Below, piece by piece: positions 40,374 to 50,763 of a stretch of DNA of 64,000 nt. The notes under the pieces were generated by a model. That model was not told the DNA's origin. It saw nothing but the letters and a program-made list of their open reading frames with translations, and did no database searches. A program made the translations under genes and the position numbers. Source of the stretch: a virus; IMG/VR virus record IMGVR_UViG_3300012984_000012, positions 62,001-126,000 of that record. One strand, written 5' to 3'. Every line of letters begins with the position of its first letter. The first letter of the stretch is position 1.

Positions 40374-42044
40374 ATGGCTGAAGGAAGCGGATGTCAGGTG
40401 CACGCGGGGATCATTGACGACAAGTGCAAGCTCACGCCTAAGGCAAAGAAAAAATTCATACAGGCTGTCAAGGACGAGCTCACGTTCGGCACAGCAAACA
40501 TGCCCGTGCCTCCTCTTTTCCCATGTGGCGATCCAGTGCCGCCTAACCCGTTTGCGGGTCTGCTGCTCCTCGAAGACGAAAAAAAGTACCCTGAGTTTCA
40601 CAAGAACATCTTGGGAACGTACGAAAAGATCGCCTGTGCCCTTAACCTGAAATCAGACTTCAAGTTGCTTCCCATCTGTTGTCCTGTCTCGTTAGGCTTT
40701 AAGCTCGGCGTCAATTTCAAGATACCCAACTTTCCAAGCGGTTTCATACCTTTCATGATCCCAAATCCTCCGTTGCTTGCGTTGAAGATGAAGATCATGC
40801 CACCACCGAAGCTCATCGCAAAGTTCCCTGGGATCCCGGCAATTCCACCGCCTTTGCCCACGTTTCCAATTCCTCCTGACATCAAGGTCCCAGAGTTTAA
40901 GACGTTGTTCGATTTCTCGCTCTCCTTTGCGTTAAACGTGCCAAAGTTCCTGGTCACGCTCGTCGCAAACATTCCAAAACTGGTGCTTAAGCTACCGAAC
41001 CTTCCAGACCTGTTTAAGTCGATCTGCGATCTCGCTTTCGAGGCAAAGCTTTTTGGTGACATCAGGCCAGACGCCGTCACGCAGATCGTCGCCATCAAGG
41101 TCCTGACGACAAAAATCGTTGAGATGGTCTTCATCGCAGCGATTGGATCCACGTTGGGCTCATCGCCTGGTGGGATAACAGGCGGCATCGGCAAGTTCTT
41201 GGGATATGACCCGCCCGAGGACGCTGCAGACCCGCAACCCGAGTCGCCTCGTGACAAGATCGTGAGCTACGCGAAAGAGATGATCGACACGGGTTACGGC
41301 GCTGGAGCAGCCAAGCAAGACACGTATGCGTCACACCTGTTGTTAGTAGAGTATGCTGAACCTGGAAAAGGCCCTCAGGCTGACCCACGTGCCCTTGGAA
41401 AATCAAGGACACTGGCTAAATTAAAGAGCGCATCAAGTTGTGGTCTCGTGGCCCGAGCGTGTCTCGCGAACGGCGGAGCGAGCTTTGTCTTTGACTCAAA
41501 GGTCGACACCAGCAAGCAGGACCCATCTGTCAACCTCTATTATGATTTCTTTCTCGATCGATATCGTGATGGCACAGCGATTGCTGGCATCTACACTGCG
41601 GCAAAGAAAAAGGACGCGATCATCCCATACAAGAGCGGCGACCTGCCTCCTCTCAAGAAAGGTGACGTCATCATCATTGAGAAACGAGGAAAGCTGGGTA
41701 ACGAACACGTTCTCGTTCTGATCAAGGACTACAAGCCCGGAAGCTTTTCAATGACCACGGTCGAAGGCGGTCAGTCTGATCCGGGAAATGGTGGAAAACC
41801 GACCGCGGTAAAGCAGTGGGAGTACATTAACGCAAAATCCGTTCCCAAGAACTCAAAGAAACTTAGCATGTACATCGGGTCAGGAAACCAGATCTACATC
41901 GCAGGTCGCACAGTATTGGCATTGATCGATAGCGAGAAACTATGTACTGACCAGACTGGAGCTGACATGTCTAGGTCTCACGGGTCGATCGACACCTCGA
42001 TCGCGAAGGACGGGCCAGGCAGCGGGTTCCAGCCGGTGACGTGA
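40374..42044 (+). CDS. tail protein with C-terminal Cys-His peptidase domain
   Basis: 556 residues. Residues 40-220 are unusual: very rich in Pro, Phe, Leu and Ile (FPGIPAIPPPLPTFPIPPDI), with few charges. Residues about 235-265 are hydrophobic and Gly-rich. The C-terminal domain (295-500) is NlpC/P60- or CHAP-like: Cys356 in SSCGLVARACL, His445 in GNEHVLVLIKDY, preceded by LKKGDVIIIEKRG. It likely opens cell-wall peptide cross-links during DNA injection, with the apolar N-terminal part packed in the tail or meeting the membrane. Coupled to the gp25 gene by TGATG. Confidence 0.78.
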   Translation: MAEGSGCQVHAGIIDDKCKLTPKAKKKFIQAVKDELTFGTANMPVPPLFPCGDPVPPNPFAGLLLLEDEKKYPEFHKNILGTYEKIACALNLKSDFKLLPICCPVSLGFKLGVNFKIPNFPSGFIPFMIPNPPLLALKMKIMPPPKLIAKFPGIPAIPPPLPTFPIPPDIKVPEFKTLFDFSLSFALNVPKFLVTLVANIPKLVLKLPNLPDLFKSICDLAFEAKLFGDIRPDAVTQIVAIKVLTTKIVEMVFIAAIGSTLGSSPGGITGGIGKFLGYDPPEDAADPQPESPRDKIVSYAKEMIDTGYGAGAAKQDTYASHLLLVEYAEPGKGPQADPRALGKSRTLAKLKSASSCGLVARACLANGGASFVFDSKVDTSKQDPSVNLYYDFFLDRYRDGTAIAGIYTAAKKKDAIIPYKSGDLPPLKKGDVIIIEKRGKLGNEHVLVLIKDYKPGSFSMTTVEGGQSDPGNGGKPTAVKQWEYINAKSVPKNSKKLSMYIGSGNQIYIAGRTVLALIDSEKLCTDQTGADMSRSHGSIDTSIAKDGPGSGFQPVT

Positions 42045-42511
42045 TGGGAAGATTTTCTTTCAAGAGTTCTGGTCTGACACGAGAGCAACAGATCGTCGAG
42101 GCGATCACCAAGTCGTCGCTGCCGATCGGCATCAAGACCCCTTTGCGTTTGGGAACCCAAGAGGGGATATTTGGCATGAATTACAACCTGCCAGACCAGG
42201 TGCACGATAACCTGCGTAACCTGTTACAGACGAATTGGGGCGAACACCTTGGGATATATGATTTCGGAGCGAACCTGCGCCCGCTCGTCACAGAGTTCGC
42301 CTCACAGGAAGACTTTGACGCTGAGGCGATCAAGCGCATCAGCGCTGCAGTGTCAAGGTGGATGCCGTTTGTCAGCCTTGAGGACTTTCTCTCTGAGGTC
42401 GACCGAACGCAAAACAAGAACACGGGTGTCTTTAAGATCACCATCACGTACTCGATCCCAGCCTTACAAGCTGGCAAGCGAGCGCTACTGGTCACGCTGT
42501 ACGTGATCTGA
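42044..42511 (+). CDS. gp25-like baseplate wedge protein
   Basis: 155 residues from the ATG at 42044 (a GTG at 42041 is also possible). IGIKTPLRLGTQEGIFGMNY, DNLRNLLQTNWGEHLGIYDF and GANLRPLVTEFAS give the EPR-containing core pattern of gp25/GpW (here as LRPL). VFKITITYSIPALQ is the last strand. gp25 sits in the baseplate wedge next to the sheath initiation site; it is among the most conserved parts of contractile systems. Immediately followed by the gp6-like gene, the standard order. Confidence 0.9.
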   Translation: MGRFSFKSSGLTREQQIVEAITKSSLPIGIKTPLRLGTQEGIFGMNYNLPDQVHDNLRNLLQTNWGEHLGIYDFGANLRPLVTEFASQEDFDAEAIKRISAAVSRWMPFVSLEDFLSEVDRTQNKNTGVFKITITYSIPALQAGKRALLVTLYVI

Positions 42512-42545
42512 GATCGATACTTAACACAATCGGAACAGTGAACGC

Positions 42546-44390
42546 ATGGCCCTCAATCGTGATGATCTAAAAAGCGTACGTCAAAGGAAGTACCTAGCAA
42601 AAGACTTCGACAGTCTTCGTGCTCAGTTGCTGGAATACGCTCGTCTCTACTACCCGGATCGCATCCGTGATTTTAGCGAGAGCAGTCTCGGAGGCCTGTT
42701 CCTTGACTTCGCGGCTTATACCGGTGACGTGCTGTCGTTCTACCTCGATCACCAATACGCTGAGTTGAATTACGACACCGCCGTCGAAGCCCCAAACATC
42801 GAACGAGCGCTGCGAAACTCTGGCGTTCCTATCGTCGGAGCCTCACCTGCGATCGTACCAGTGACGATTTACGTATCAGTTCCAGCTGAAAAGACCCAGA
42901 ACGTTCTGGGACCGTCGGTCGCGTGTCTTCCGAAGGTGATGGCGGGATCGATCTTTTCAGCTGACAATGGCGTTGAGTTCATCCTTCTTGAGGACGTCGA
43001 TTTCAATCGCAAAAAGTCAGACGGTAGCTTCGCGGCCCAAATCAAGGTTGGCAACAAGACGTCGTCAGGCACGCCAACCACATTCATCATGGCACAATCG
43101 GGCATGTGTGTCTCTGGTAAGGAGGTCACTGAAAACATCTCGATCGGAAAGGATTTCATCCCGTTTCGTCGGATCACCCTGTCAAACGCTAACGTCTCAG
43201 AGATCACGTCGGTGATTGATGGATTTGGAAACGTCTATTACCAGGTCGCGTCGCTTAGCCATGACGTCGTCTATCGTAACGTCCTGAACACCGCAAAGGA
43301 TAATGAGCTCGTCAAGGACGCGATCAAGGTCATCCCAGCTCCGTTTCGTTATTCTGCTGATGCCGATCTCAACACTAGGAAGATGACGCTGACATTCGGT
43401 AGCGGCAACGCTAACACGCTAGAGGACGACGTCATCCCAGATCCCTCGGATTTTGCCATCGCGTTCCCATACTCTAGGACGTTCTCAAGGATCCCTGTCA
43501 ACCCACAGCAGCTGTTGCAAACCAAGACGCTCGGAACTGCTGCATCAGACACGACGTTGCAGATCAACTATCGTTACAGCGGTGGACTGAATCACAACGT
43601 ACCAGCGAACAACGTCAGGACCGTGAAGACCTTGAAGGTTTTCTTTCCAGGCAATCCTAGCGCAGCGCTCGCTGCAAACGTCAAAGGCAGCATCGAGATC
43701 ACTAACAAGATCGCTGCTAGCGGCGGTGAAGACGCTCCCACGAGCGACGACCTTAAGGCTCAGATACCCGCGATTAAGAACTCTCAGGAACGTATCGTCA
43801 CCCGTGAGGACCTACTGGCTCGTGTTTACACGTTGCCATCGAACTTTGGCCGCGTCTTCAGAGCGTCAATCAGGTCAAACCCAAACAACCCGCTAGCAAC
43901 GCAACTCTTCATCGTGTCTCGTGACCCGCAGTCTAAGCTGATCACTTCTCCCGATACGTTAAAGAGGAACCTTCGATCGTACCTCAATCCGTATCGCATG
44001 ATTTCTGACGCCATCGACATCTTAGATGCTCGCGTCATCAACCTGACGATGTCATTTGACGTATTGATCGATCCTGCGTTAAATCGCAGCGTCGTTTTGC
44101 AAGGCGCCTTGACGAAACTTCAAACGTTCTTTGACATCAAGAACTTTCACATCGACCAACCGATCGTCATCTCTGACGTCGTTAACAACATCTTCACCGT
44201 CCCAGGTGTTGTGGCTGTCAATAACGTTACGTTTCAGAACATCGTAGGAACGAACTCAAACAGGGAATACAGCTCAAGCACGTTTGACGTGCAAGCTAAC
44301 ACTCGCTTGGGCATCATGTTCCCAACGCCGGGCGCGATCTTTGAAATCAGGTTCCCAGAGTTTGACATCATGGGTAAGGCAGCAGTCTAA
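42546..44390 (+). CDS. gp6-like baseplate wedge protein (baseplate J family)
   Basis: 614 residues, close to T4 gp6 (660). KDFDSLRAQLLEYARLYYPD, SSLGGLFLDFAAYTGDVLSF and LNYDTAVEAPNIERALRNSG are the family opening. SQERIVTREDLLARVYTLPS (about 418-437) and the final VISDVVNNIFTVPGVVAVNN follow the baseplate J end. It would form the ring of dimers in the wedge. Its stop overlaps the next start by 1 base. Confidence 0.92.
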   Translation: MALNRDDLKSVRQRKYLAKDFDSLRAQLLEYARLYYPDRIRDFSESSLGGLFLDFAAYTGDVLSFYLDHQYAELNYDTAVEAPNIERALRNSGVPIVGASPAIVPVTIYVSVPAEKTQNVLGPSVACLPKVMAGSIFSADNGVEFILLEDVDFNRKKSDGSFAAQIKVGNKTSSGTPTTFIMAQSGMCVSGKEVTENISIGKDFIPFRRITLSNANVSEITSVIDGFGNVYYQVASLSHDVVYRNVLNTAKDNELVKDAIKVIPAPFRYSADADLNTRKMTLTFGSGNANTLEDDVIPDPSDFAIAFPYSRTFSRIPVNPQQLLQTKTLGTAASDTTLQINYRYSGGLNHNVPANNVRTVKTLKVFFPGNPSAALAANVKGSIEITNKIAASGGEDAPTSDDLKAQIPAIKNSQERIVTREDLLARVYTLPSNFGRVFRASIRSNPNNPLATQLFIVSRDPQSKLITSPDTLKRNLRSYLNPYRMISDAIDILDARVINLTMSFDVLIDPALNRSVVLQGALTKLQTFFDIKNFHIDQPIVISDVVNNIFTVPGVVAVNNVTFQNIVGTNSNREYSSSTFDVQANTRLGIMFPTPGAIFEIRFPEFDIMGKAAV

Positions 44391-45913
44391 TGTATAAGGT
44401 TCTTCGACCCAGCAAAGACACGTACATCACTGATCGTGTCGTCAAAGGAAACAGGCAATACAACGCTAACGTTGGTGCCGCAGGTTCACTGGATCTGTTT
44501 AAGCTTTACGGTACGACATCGTCTGGCAGCGTTCCGAACGTTGAACTCAGTCGCCTCTTGGTTCAATTCGACCTACAACCCCTTCGTGACCTGGTTAGCG
44601 AGGGAAAGATCGATCCTGGTAACGCAAGCTTCAAAGTCAAGCTGAAGCTATTTGACGTGTATGGTGGGCAGCCCACTCCTTCAAACTTTCAGGTCAACGT
44701 GCATCCTCTCGGTCGTGCCTTCGATGAAGGCTTGGGACGTGACGTGGTGTACTATTCAGACTCTGACGCCAGCAATTTTCTCACCAGCTCATGGTCAGGC
44801 GGTCAGTGGCTAGTGAGTGGTTGTGGTCTTGGGGGTGGTTTACCCGGGACAGTCGATTACGTCACTGCCTCGACAAATGTTTCTAACGGAGCGAGCTTGT
44901 TGAGCTCGCAGCTCTTCGTCACCGGAGAGGAAGACCTCGAAGTCGACGTCACGTTAGCCGTCTCAGCGACGCTCGCAGGAGCCTTGTCAGACTATGGTTT
45001 TCGCATCTCGTTAGATGATGCCCTAGAGAACAACCAACACACGTACTTTGTCAAACGGTTCGCTTCACGAACAGCGTTCAACTCAGACAAACGTCCTCGA
45101 ATGATCGTTAAGTTCGATGACTCCATCCAAGATGACAGCCAGTCATTGGTCTTCGACACGCCCAGTAACCTATTTCTTTACAATTACGTTCGGAACGTTC
45201 CTGGAAACCTAACAAGCGGTTCATCGCTGGCGCCCGTGACCGGCCCAAACAGCCTGGTCTTGAAACTAACGACTGAGATCTCTGGTGGTTGGCACACGTT
45301 GGTGTTCACCGGATCGCAACACGCTTACGGGATCTTTCCCGTGGTGGGAGTTTACTCTGCTTCGGTTCTGTTGCCTTCGACGGATGCTGTGTTGCTCTCA
45401 AAGCTAGCTCAGTCTGGTTCTGTCAAGATGACGCCGATCTGGGGATCGCTTGATGACACGGTAGCGTACCTGACCGGTTCGAGCATTGACCTACGAGCTA
45501 GCTCTCGAGGGCCAACGAGCGTCAACTCTCATCCGTTTGTCGTGACCGTTCACGGCATGCAAAATCGCTACTTTAGCGATGAAAAAACCGTGTTACGCGT
45601 TCACTTGTTTGACATAACCTCACCGTCGGTGTTGACAGCGACCAGGTTGCCGATCGAACATCCCGGGTCAGTTATCCGCGACGTACATTTCCAGGTACGC
45701 GATGACGTTACTGGTCTCGTCGAGGTGCCCTTCGACACGGTGACAAACTCGACACGCCTGTCAAGCGATGCAAGCGGCATGTACTTCAAGTTCGACATGT
45801 CTAACCTGACACCTGAACGTACGTATGTCATCGACATCATGGTGATCATGGGTGGTGATCGTCGTGTCTTCAAGAGCGCATCACCAATTTTTCGTGTTAG
45901 CGACGCGAGGTAA
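44390..45913 (+). CDS. baseplate/tail protein with DNRLRE-like domain
   Basis: 507 residues. Residues 1-240 resemble a DNRLRE-type beta-sandwich: VLRPSKDTYITDRVV, LSRLLVQFDLQPL, FKVKLKLFDVYGGQPTPSNF and VDVTLAVSATL. The remainder is beta-rich repeat-like material (GSVKMTPIWGSLDDTVAYL, DVHFQVRDDVTGLVEVPFDT). No enzyme motif. The position after gp6 and before the very large structural gene suggests a wedge or fibre-attachment component. Confidence 0.7.
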   Translation: MYKVLRPSKDTYITDRVVKGNRQYNANVGAAGSLDLFKLYGTTSSGSVPNVELSRLLVQFDLQPLRDLVSEGKIDPGNASFKVKLKLFDVYGGQPTPSNFQVNVHPLGRAFDEGLGRDVVYYSDSDASNFLTSSWSGGQWLVSGCGLGGGLPGTVDYVTASTNVSNGASLLSSQLFVTGEEDLEVDVTLAVSATLAGALSDYGFRISLDDALENNQHTYFVKRFASRTAFNSDKRPRMIVKFDDSIQDDSQSLVFDTPSNLFLYNYVRNVPGNLTSGSSLAPVTGPNSLVLKLTTEISGGWHTLVFTGSQHAYGIFPVVGVYSASVLLPSTDAVLLSKLAQSGSVKMTPIWGSLDDTVAYLTGSSIDLRASSRGPTSVNSHPFVVTVHGMQNRYFSDEKTVLRVHLFDITSPSVLTATRLPIEHPGSVIRDVHFQVRDDVTGLVEVPFDTVTNSTRLSSDASGMYFKFDMSNLTPERTYVIDIMVIMGGDRRVFKSASPIFRVSDAR

Positions 45914-45916
45914 GGT

Positions 45917-45950
45917 AGTCTGAGGTGTCGCCTTCCACGATACCTAGACT
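45917..45950 (+). other. strong hairpin between tail genes
   Basis: AGTCT-ga-GGTGTCG pairs with CGATACC-t-AGACT around a CCTTCCA loop: 12 bp with one G·U and a small internal bulge. It starts 4 bases after the upstream stop and ends 15 before the next ATG. There is no U-tract, so it is more likely an mRNA end stabiliser or translation modulator than a terminator. Confidence 0.5.
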
Positions 45951-45965
45951 GTAGATTGAGACCTC

Positions 45966-48900
45966 ATGACGACGAAACAAATCTCACCATACGTCCCAGC
46001 CTTCCTAAAGGCTGCTGTCGAAGGAAACAGGCCTCTTCAGCTGACGTTCAGTGAGGTCAAGGACACTAACATCCTGAGTACGTCATCGTTCATTTACGAT
46101 GACCAAGACGCTCCCTTGAAGTCAACTCAACAGCTAAACGTTGACTGGTCTCGGTTCGAGAATCACACGTTTTTCATGTCCGCTGAGGCAAAAGTCAACC
46201 TAGCATTCGAACAGGTCATCAATGGGTTTCCTTTCGATGGCACCAAACAGGAGGTTGAGGTCTTCTTCGAGAAGATGACAGGCTATGACAGGTACGTCTT
46301 TGACAATTTCCCGAAGTTTCATGGACAACTGATGTTCTCAGGGACCCGGGTCGGCGAGACGTCACCTGCAGCAGGTTCGTACATCATCGTCAAAGATGCA
46401 GCGGGTTCGTTGTATCCCGACCTGTCAAAGGACCCTCACGGTGGTTCTGTCTTGAACCCGACAAATGGTTCATCACTGAGCATTGAGATGCACCTGTTCT
46501 TACCTGCGACGGCTACGGTGGGTACGCAGGTCGTTTGTCAAAAGATCAATGGCACATCACAAGGTTTTTCGTTATACCTGACGCCCACGACGTCAACCTC
46601 AAGCGTCGAAGCCCGATTCAGTGTCGCTTCAGGTTCGTTTTCGCTGACAGTTCCTTGTAACCTTGACAAGGGTCGTTTCAATCACATCTGCGTGACTCTG
46701 AATCGAGAGACCGGAACTCACTACCTTGAGTTCTTTAAAGGAGGCACGAGTGCGAACGTCACCAAGGCACGTTACACGTTTGGTGATTTTAACATTGACG
46801 CATCAGACTTCACGATCGGTTCAGGTACTGTCATGGCACTCGGTTCGACGACGGTCACACCAAACCAGACTCTGTCAGGCACGATCGATGAGTTGCGGTT
46901 GTTTCACAGCGCCCGCAGCGCTGACCTCCAACAGCAATTTGCTCCCAAGGCGATCTTTGCTCAACCCGACCTAAAGCTTTACTATCGCTTCAATGAGCCC
47001 CCACCGCCGCTAGCAACTGATACCAACGACCAAGCTAACGCTATCGTCATTGACAGCTCAGGAAACTCGCTTCATTCTGTGATCAGCAACTTCCTAACCT
47101 ACGCACAGTTTGACGACGTAGGAAACCTAACGGGCAGTTTCCTGAGACAAGACGCCTCTCTCGATCCGACGAGCGACGTGATCTATGAGCGTGAAGAAAG
47201 CGTTCCCGTGCTGTTCCCAGCATACCAAAGCGTCGTCGACCTTAACGCTACCTTGCTCGCTAGCGCCACGACATACGATCAGGCGAACCCTAACCTGATA
47301 ACCCGATTGGTCCCACAACACTACCTCCTAGAAGGAACGTTGTTTGATGGGTTCGATGAACCTGAGGGCGCCGGAAACGACCCCTATTCTGGCACTGGCA
47401 TGCCCGGTCAAGGCAAATTGGGTAACGTCCAGCTGATCCTGTCGATGCTTTACATTTGGGCGAGGTTCTTTGACGAGATGAAGCTGTTCGTTGACGCCTT
47501 CAGCTCGGTGAGGACGGTGAATTATGACACCAACGTCAGCACCCCGAACAACTTCCTAAGAGACCTGGTCAGGCAGTATGGTTTTCACATGCCCGTGCTG
47601 TTCAACGATAGCACGATAGAGCAATACATCAAAGGAGAGAACGTCGATCCAGAGATCAGCTCTAGCGAGACACCGATAAAACATGTCCAGAACGAGCTGC
47701 TCCGTCGGATCATCATCAACTTACCTGAGGTGATACGCTCTAAGGGAACGCAACACAGCATCAAGGTTTTTCTACGTGCCATCGGCATCGATCCTGAGAA
47801 CAGCCTGAGGTTGCGTGAGTTCGGTGGACCCACTGTCAAACAACTGTCATTCACTCGAGAGCAAAAACGTGAGACAGGCACGATGGTCGAGTTCATCACC
47901 TCGTCGCTTGCTGTATCTCCGTTTCTGACAGCGTCACGCTACGAGCCTGGCTATCCACAGATCAGAGGAACGTTCGTCCAAGCAAATAGGTTCCCGCCAA
48001 ATGGCATCAGCAACAACCCAAGCGATGGATTGCTGACGTCGGGCTCTTGGACTGTCGAAACGATCGTCAAGTACACACCGTATCACATCAAATCGATGAC
48101 GAGCTCAACGCAATCGCTGGCTCGCATGTGCGTCACGGGGTCGACGAGTTTCATGTCAGGAGGGTTGGGTCTCGTCGCAAACCTACTAGCAATCTCTTCG
48201 TCAGCGGACCCAAAGCTCGTACTGTACCTCAGGCCAGGCACCAACGCCACGAGCCCGTTGTTACACATGTCGATGAGCGTTCCTGATAACGCAATTTTCG
48301 ATGGTGACAAGTGGAATGTATCGTTCGGTTGCGTACGTAACGACAGCATCGACTCACGTGTTTCGTCGTCATACTTCTTACGCTTGGGAACGCAAAACAA
48401 TGGCGAGATCACGTACCTGCAGACGACAGCGTCGTTCTTTTACGAACTAATCACCTCTGAGTCAAACTCGTTCCGAACGTTAAGCTCGAGCTTCAACCAA
48501 TCAGGAAGCTTTCTAGCCATTGGCGAGAATCAATCAATTCCGTCTGGGGTAGGTAACAGCTACCTTTACCTGAACAATATTTCTGTGGCCGATCCTGAGT
48601 CACGAGTGACGGCTTTTACTGGCTTGCAGACCGCTCTCAGATTCTGGTCGAAAGGCTTGACAGAACAAGAGTGGACTGAGCACATTCGTAATCACAAGTC
48701 CCTCGGCGTCGAGGATCCGACAGTCAATTACAATTTCGTCACGACTCGTAGCGGTTCGTTCGAAAAGGTTCGCATGGACAGCTTCGGAAAACAGGACACG
48801 CGCCGGGCCAACGCCACGGGATCGTATGGGCCCCTGGGAACGATGACGTTCTTGGACTTCAGCCAGAACGGGATGCACATGACCGGAACGGGATTTCCCA

Positions 48901-49511
48901 TTGATCGTGATTGCCTGAGAGGCGAGCTCTTCGACGTCAGCTACCTGTCGCCTTACTTTGATGAAGCAGCTTCTAACGAGAAGGTTCGAATCCGTAGCTT
49001 TTTGAACCAGGATCTCGTAGATGCCACGCCGTGGGCCGGAGTAGCGCCCGTCTACGAGATCGTCAAGAGCGAACAACCAACAGACGACGTCCGCTTTGCG
49101 ATCGAGTTCTCTCTGATCGATGCACTTAACCGTGACATCGTCACGCTGTTTTCGACCTTTGACGCTCTCGATAACGCTCTAGGATCACCAGAGCTTGTGT
49201 ACTCACCTGATTACCCGAACCTGGAGACGTTACGAAACGTTTACTTCAATCGTATCAAAGAGAAGCTTAACTTCAAGGCGTTTTTCGAGTTCTTCAGGTG
49301 GTTCGATTCGTCGATTGGGACGTTCATCGAGCAACTGATACCCAGGAAAACGAACTTCAAAGGGACAAACTTCGTCATCGAGTCTCACATGTTAGAGAGA
49401 CACAAGCTCGAGTACTTCTCGAGCGAGATATATTTGGGCGAGGAGGATCGCAGTAGGATCCGTGACGTCCTGTTATTGCAACAACTCGCTGGCGTGATCA
49501 GAAAGTGGTGA
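45966..49511 (+). CDS. very large baseplate/tail protein with LamG-like domain
   Basis: 1181 residues. About 158-331 form a concanavalin/LamG-type sandwich (GRFNHICVTLNRETGTHYLE, DFTIGSGTVMALGSTT, GTIDELRLFHSARSADLQQQ). About 470-640 are helical (LILSMLYIWARFFDEMKLFV, LLRRIIINLPEVIRSKGTQH), like the wedge-arm region of large baseplate proteins. About 670-900 are again lectin-like. The last 120 residues include LNFKAFFEFFRWFDSSIGTF. Size and place after gp6 correspond to gp7 of T4, but I cannot show sequence homology to it. Confidence 0.7.
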   Translation: MTTKQISPYVPAFLKAAVEGNRPLQLTFSEVKDTNILSTSSFIYDDQDAPLKSTQQLNVDWSRFENHTFFMSAEAKVNLAFEQVINGFPFDGTKQEVEVFFEKMTGYDRYVFDNFPKFHGQLMFSGTRVGETSPAAGSYIIVKDAAGSLYPDLSKDPHGGSVLNPTNGSSLSIEMHLFLPATATVGTQVVCQKINGTSQGFSLYLTPTTSTSSVEARFSVASGSFSLTVPCNLDKGRFNHICVTLNRETGTHYLEFFKGGTSANVTKARYTFGDFNIDASDFTIGSGTVMALGSTTVTPNQTLSGTIDELRLFHSARSADLQQQFAPKAIFAQPDLKLYYRFNEPPPPLATDTNDQANAIVIDSSGNSLHSVISNFLTYAQFDDVGNLTGSFLRQDASLDPTSDVIYEREESVPVLFPAYQSVVDLNATLLASATTYDQANPNLITRLVPQHYLLEGTLFDGFDEPEGAGNDPYSGTGMPGQGKLGNVQLILSMLYIWARFFDEMKLFVDAFSSVRTVNYDTNVSTPNNFLRDLVRQYGFHMPVLFNDSTIEQYIKGENVDPEISSSETPIKHVQNELLRRIIINLPEVIRSKGTQHSIKVFLRAIGIDPENSLRLREFGGPTVKQLSFTREQKRETGTMVEFITSSLAVSPFLTASRYEPGYPQIRGTFVQANRFPPNGISNNPSDGLLTSGSWTVETIVKYTPYHIKSMTSSTQSLARMCVTGSTSFMSGGLGLVANLLAISSSADPKLVLYLRPGTNATSPLLHMSMSVPDNAIFDGDKWNVSFGCVRNDSIDSRVSSSYFLRLGTQNNGEITYLQTTASFFYELITSESNSFRTLSSSFNQSGSFLAIGENQSIPSGVGNSYLYLNNISVADPESRVTAFTGLQTALRFWSKGLTEQEWTEHIRNHKSLGVEDPTVNYNFVTTRSGSFEKVRMDSFGKQDTRRANATGSYGPLGTMTFLDFSQNGMHMTGTGFPIDRDCLRGELFDVSYLSPYFDEAASNEKVRIRSFLNQDLVDATPWAGVAPVYEIVKSEQPTDDVRFAIEFSLIDALNRDIVTLFSTFDALDNALGSPELVYSPDYPNLETLRNVYFNRIKEKLNFKAFFEFFRWFDSSIGTFIEQLIPRKTNFKGTNFVIESHMLERHKLEYFSSEIYLGEEDRSRIRDVLLLQQLAGVIRKW

Positions 49512-49512
49512 C

Positions 49513-50763
49513 ATGGCAACCTTAGACTTTTTCAGAAACGTCCTACATGAGGACCCAAACTTTTTTGACGAGGGTCCAGCCGTCGCATCGCCCAAGCCAA
49601 ACCAGTTCATCACAGGTACGTTTCCGGTCGCTACGTGGACAGCTAGCACCCCCCAACACGCTGTGTTTCCTCAGTCGTCGTCTGGACAGTCGACCAACAA
49701 GGCACAACGTGTTAGACTTAACGTCCTTGCCAAACAAGCCCAAGGAGAATCGCTTGCTTTCGAGGCTGGACAGGACGCAGTCAACTGGTCACCGATCCCA
49801 ACGTTCGATCGGTTTGAGCTGACGTCGTTCTCTCCTCAGGATGACGGCGCGACGACGTCGTTCACTTTCGACGTGACGAACGTCAGGTACTTTAGGGTCA
49901 GACTAAACCAGGCGTTTTCATCTGGCTCAAAAGGAAACATCAGCCTCAGCTTGATCTCTGGTAGCTTTAACGTTGAAGGCATCGACACGTCAGAGATCGA
50001 TGGCTATCGACAAGGTGTCGAGCTCACGCAACAGAAACACTTTGACGCAGGTCTGGCAAAGATCCATGCTGGCGAACCCGGACACGTCTTACGTCGTAAC
50101 CGTTACGGCATGGACAAGAACTTTAGGACGGACGCAGCCTTTGAGGAACTCGATTACTTTGACCCGGTCGATTTCATTCGAGCACAGGACGTTAGTTCTC
50201 CCCTGTTCAGCAGCGTCATTACATTTCCCATCATCACAAGTGATAACGATCAGATCGAAAATTACGTTTTCGATGGCGTGATCGAACCGTTGACCATCAG
50301 GTCGAAGGCATCGTTCTTTAGCATCGAGGTTCCGTTTGAGTCTCATGACGTGAAAGGAGCTGTGATGGGAGGCAACACTGACACGACGTTTGCCTCAGAC
50401 CAAGTGCAGACTGTATACCTTTACGATCTCAAGCAACAGATCGGATTCTTAGACCAATATGCCGACGGGGTGACGTTCCCAGGTCAGGTCTCTGGCTCTC
50501 ACAATGCGTCATCAAACGTCGGATTTTTCCTTCACGAGAAACCTCAACTCTCGCCGTTCGTTGACGTTCGGTACCCACGTAACGCTCCGTTGGCCACGAA
50601 CTATGATTCTGCGATGAGCGCAGCCTTGAGCCTGATGACCGGTTCAACGGACAGCTACATCAATTTGGCCATCGGAAAGCGTTCAGCTACCTCAGGATGG
50701 GATTACGATACTAATTCCGGAGTAGGTACTGATTCACTGTCTTTCGGAGGAATGGTTCACTAA
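49513..50763 (+). CDS. tail/baseplate structural protein
   Basis: 416 residues, one base after the preceding stop. The first 150 residues are a beta-sandwich (QRVRLNVLAKQAQGESLAFE, VTNVRYFRVRLNQAFSSGSK). The middle includes IENYVFDGVIEPLTIRSKAS. The end is SFGGMVH. No enzymatic motif or signal peptide. The stop overlaps the next ATG. Likely connects the baseplate to the fibre set. Confidence 0.65.
   Translation: MATLDFFRNVLHEDPNFFDEGPAVASPKPNQFITGTFPVATWTASTPQHAVFPQSSSGQSTNKAQRVRLNVLAKQAQGESLAFEAGQDAVNWSPIPTFDRFELTSFSPQDDGATTSFTFDVTNVRYFRVRLNQAFSSGSKGNISLSLISGSFNVEGIDTSEIDGYRQGVELTQQKHFDAGLAKIHAGEPGHVLRRNRYGMDKNFRTDAAFEELDYFDPVDFIRAQDVSSPLFSSVITFPIITSDNDQIENYVFDGVIEPLTIRSKASFFSIEVPFESHDVKGAVMGGNTDTTFASDQVQTVYLYDLKQQIGFLDQYADGVTFPGQVSGSHNASSNVGFFLHEKPQLSPFVDVRYPRNAPLATNYDSAMSAALSLMTGSTDSYINLAIGKRSATSGWDYDTNSGVGTDSLSFGGMVH

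Noticed and set aside
40598-41257. A 219-codon minus-strand frame opposite the tail peptidase gene
   Set aside because: Its Gly/Ser/Met-rich sequence reflects the antisense of the Pro/Phe-rich coding region; no ribosome site or motif.
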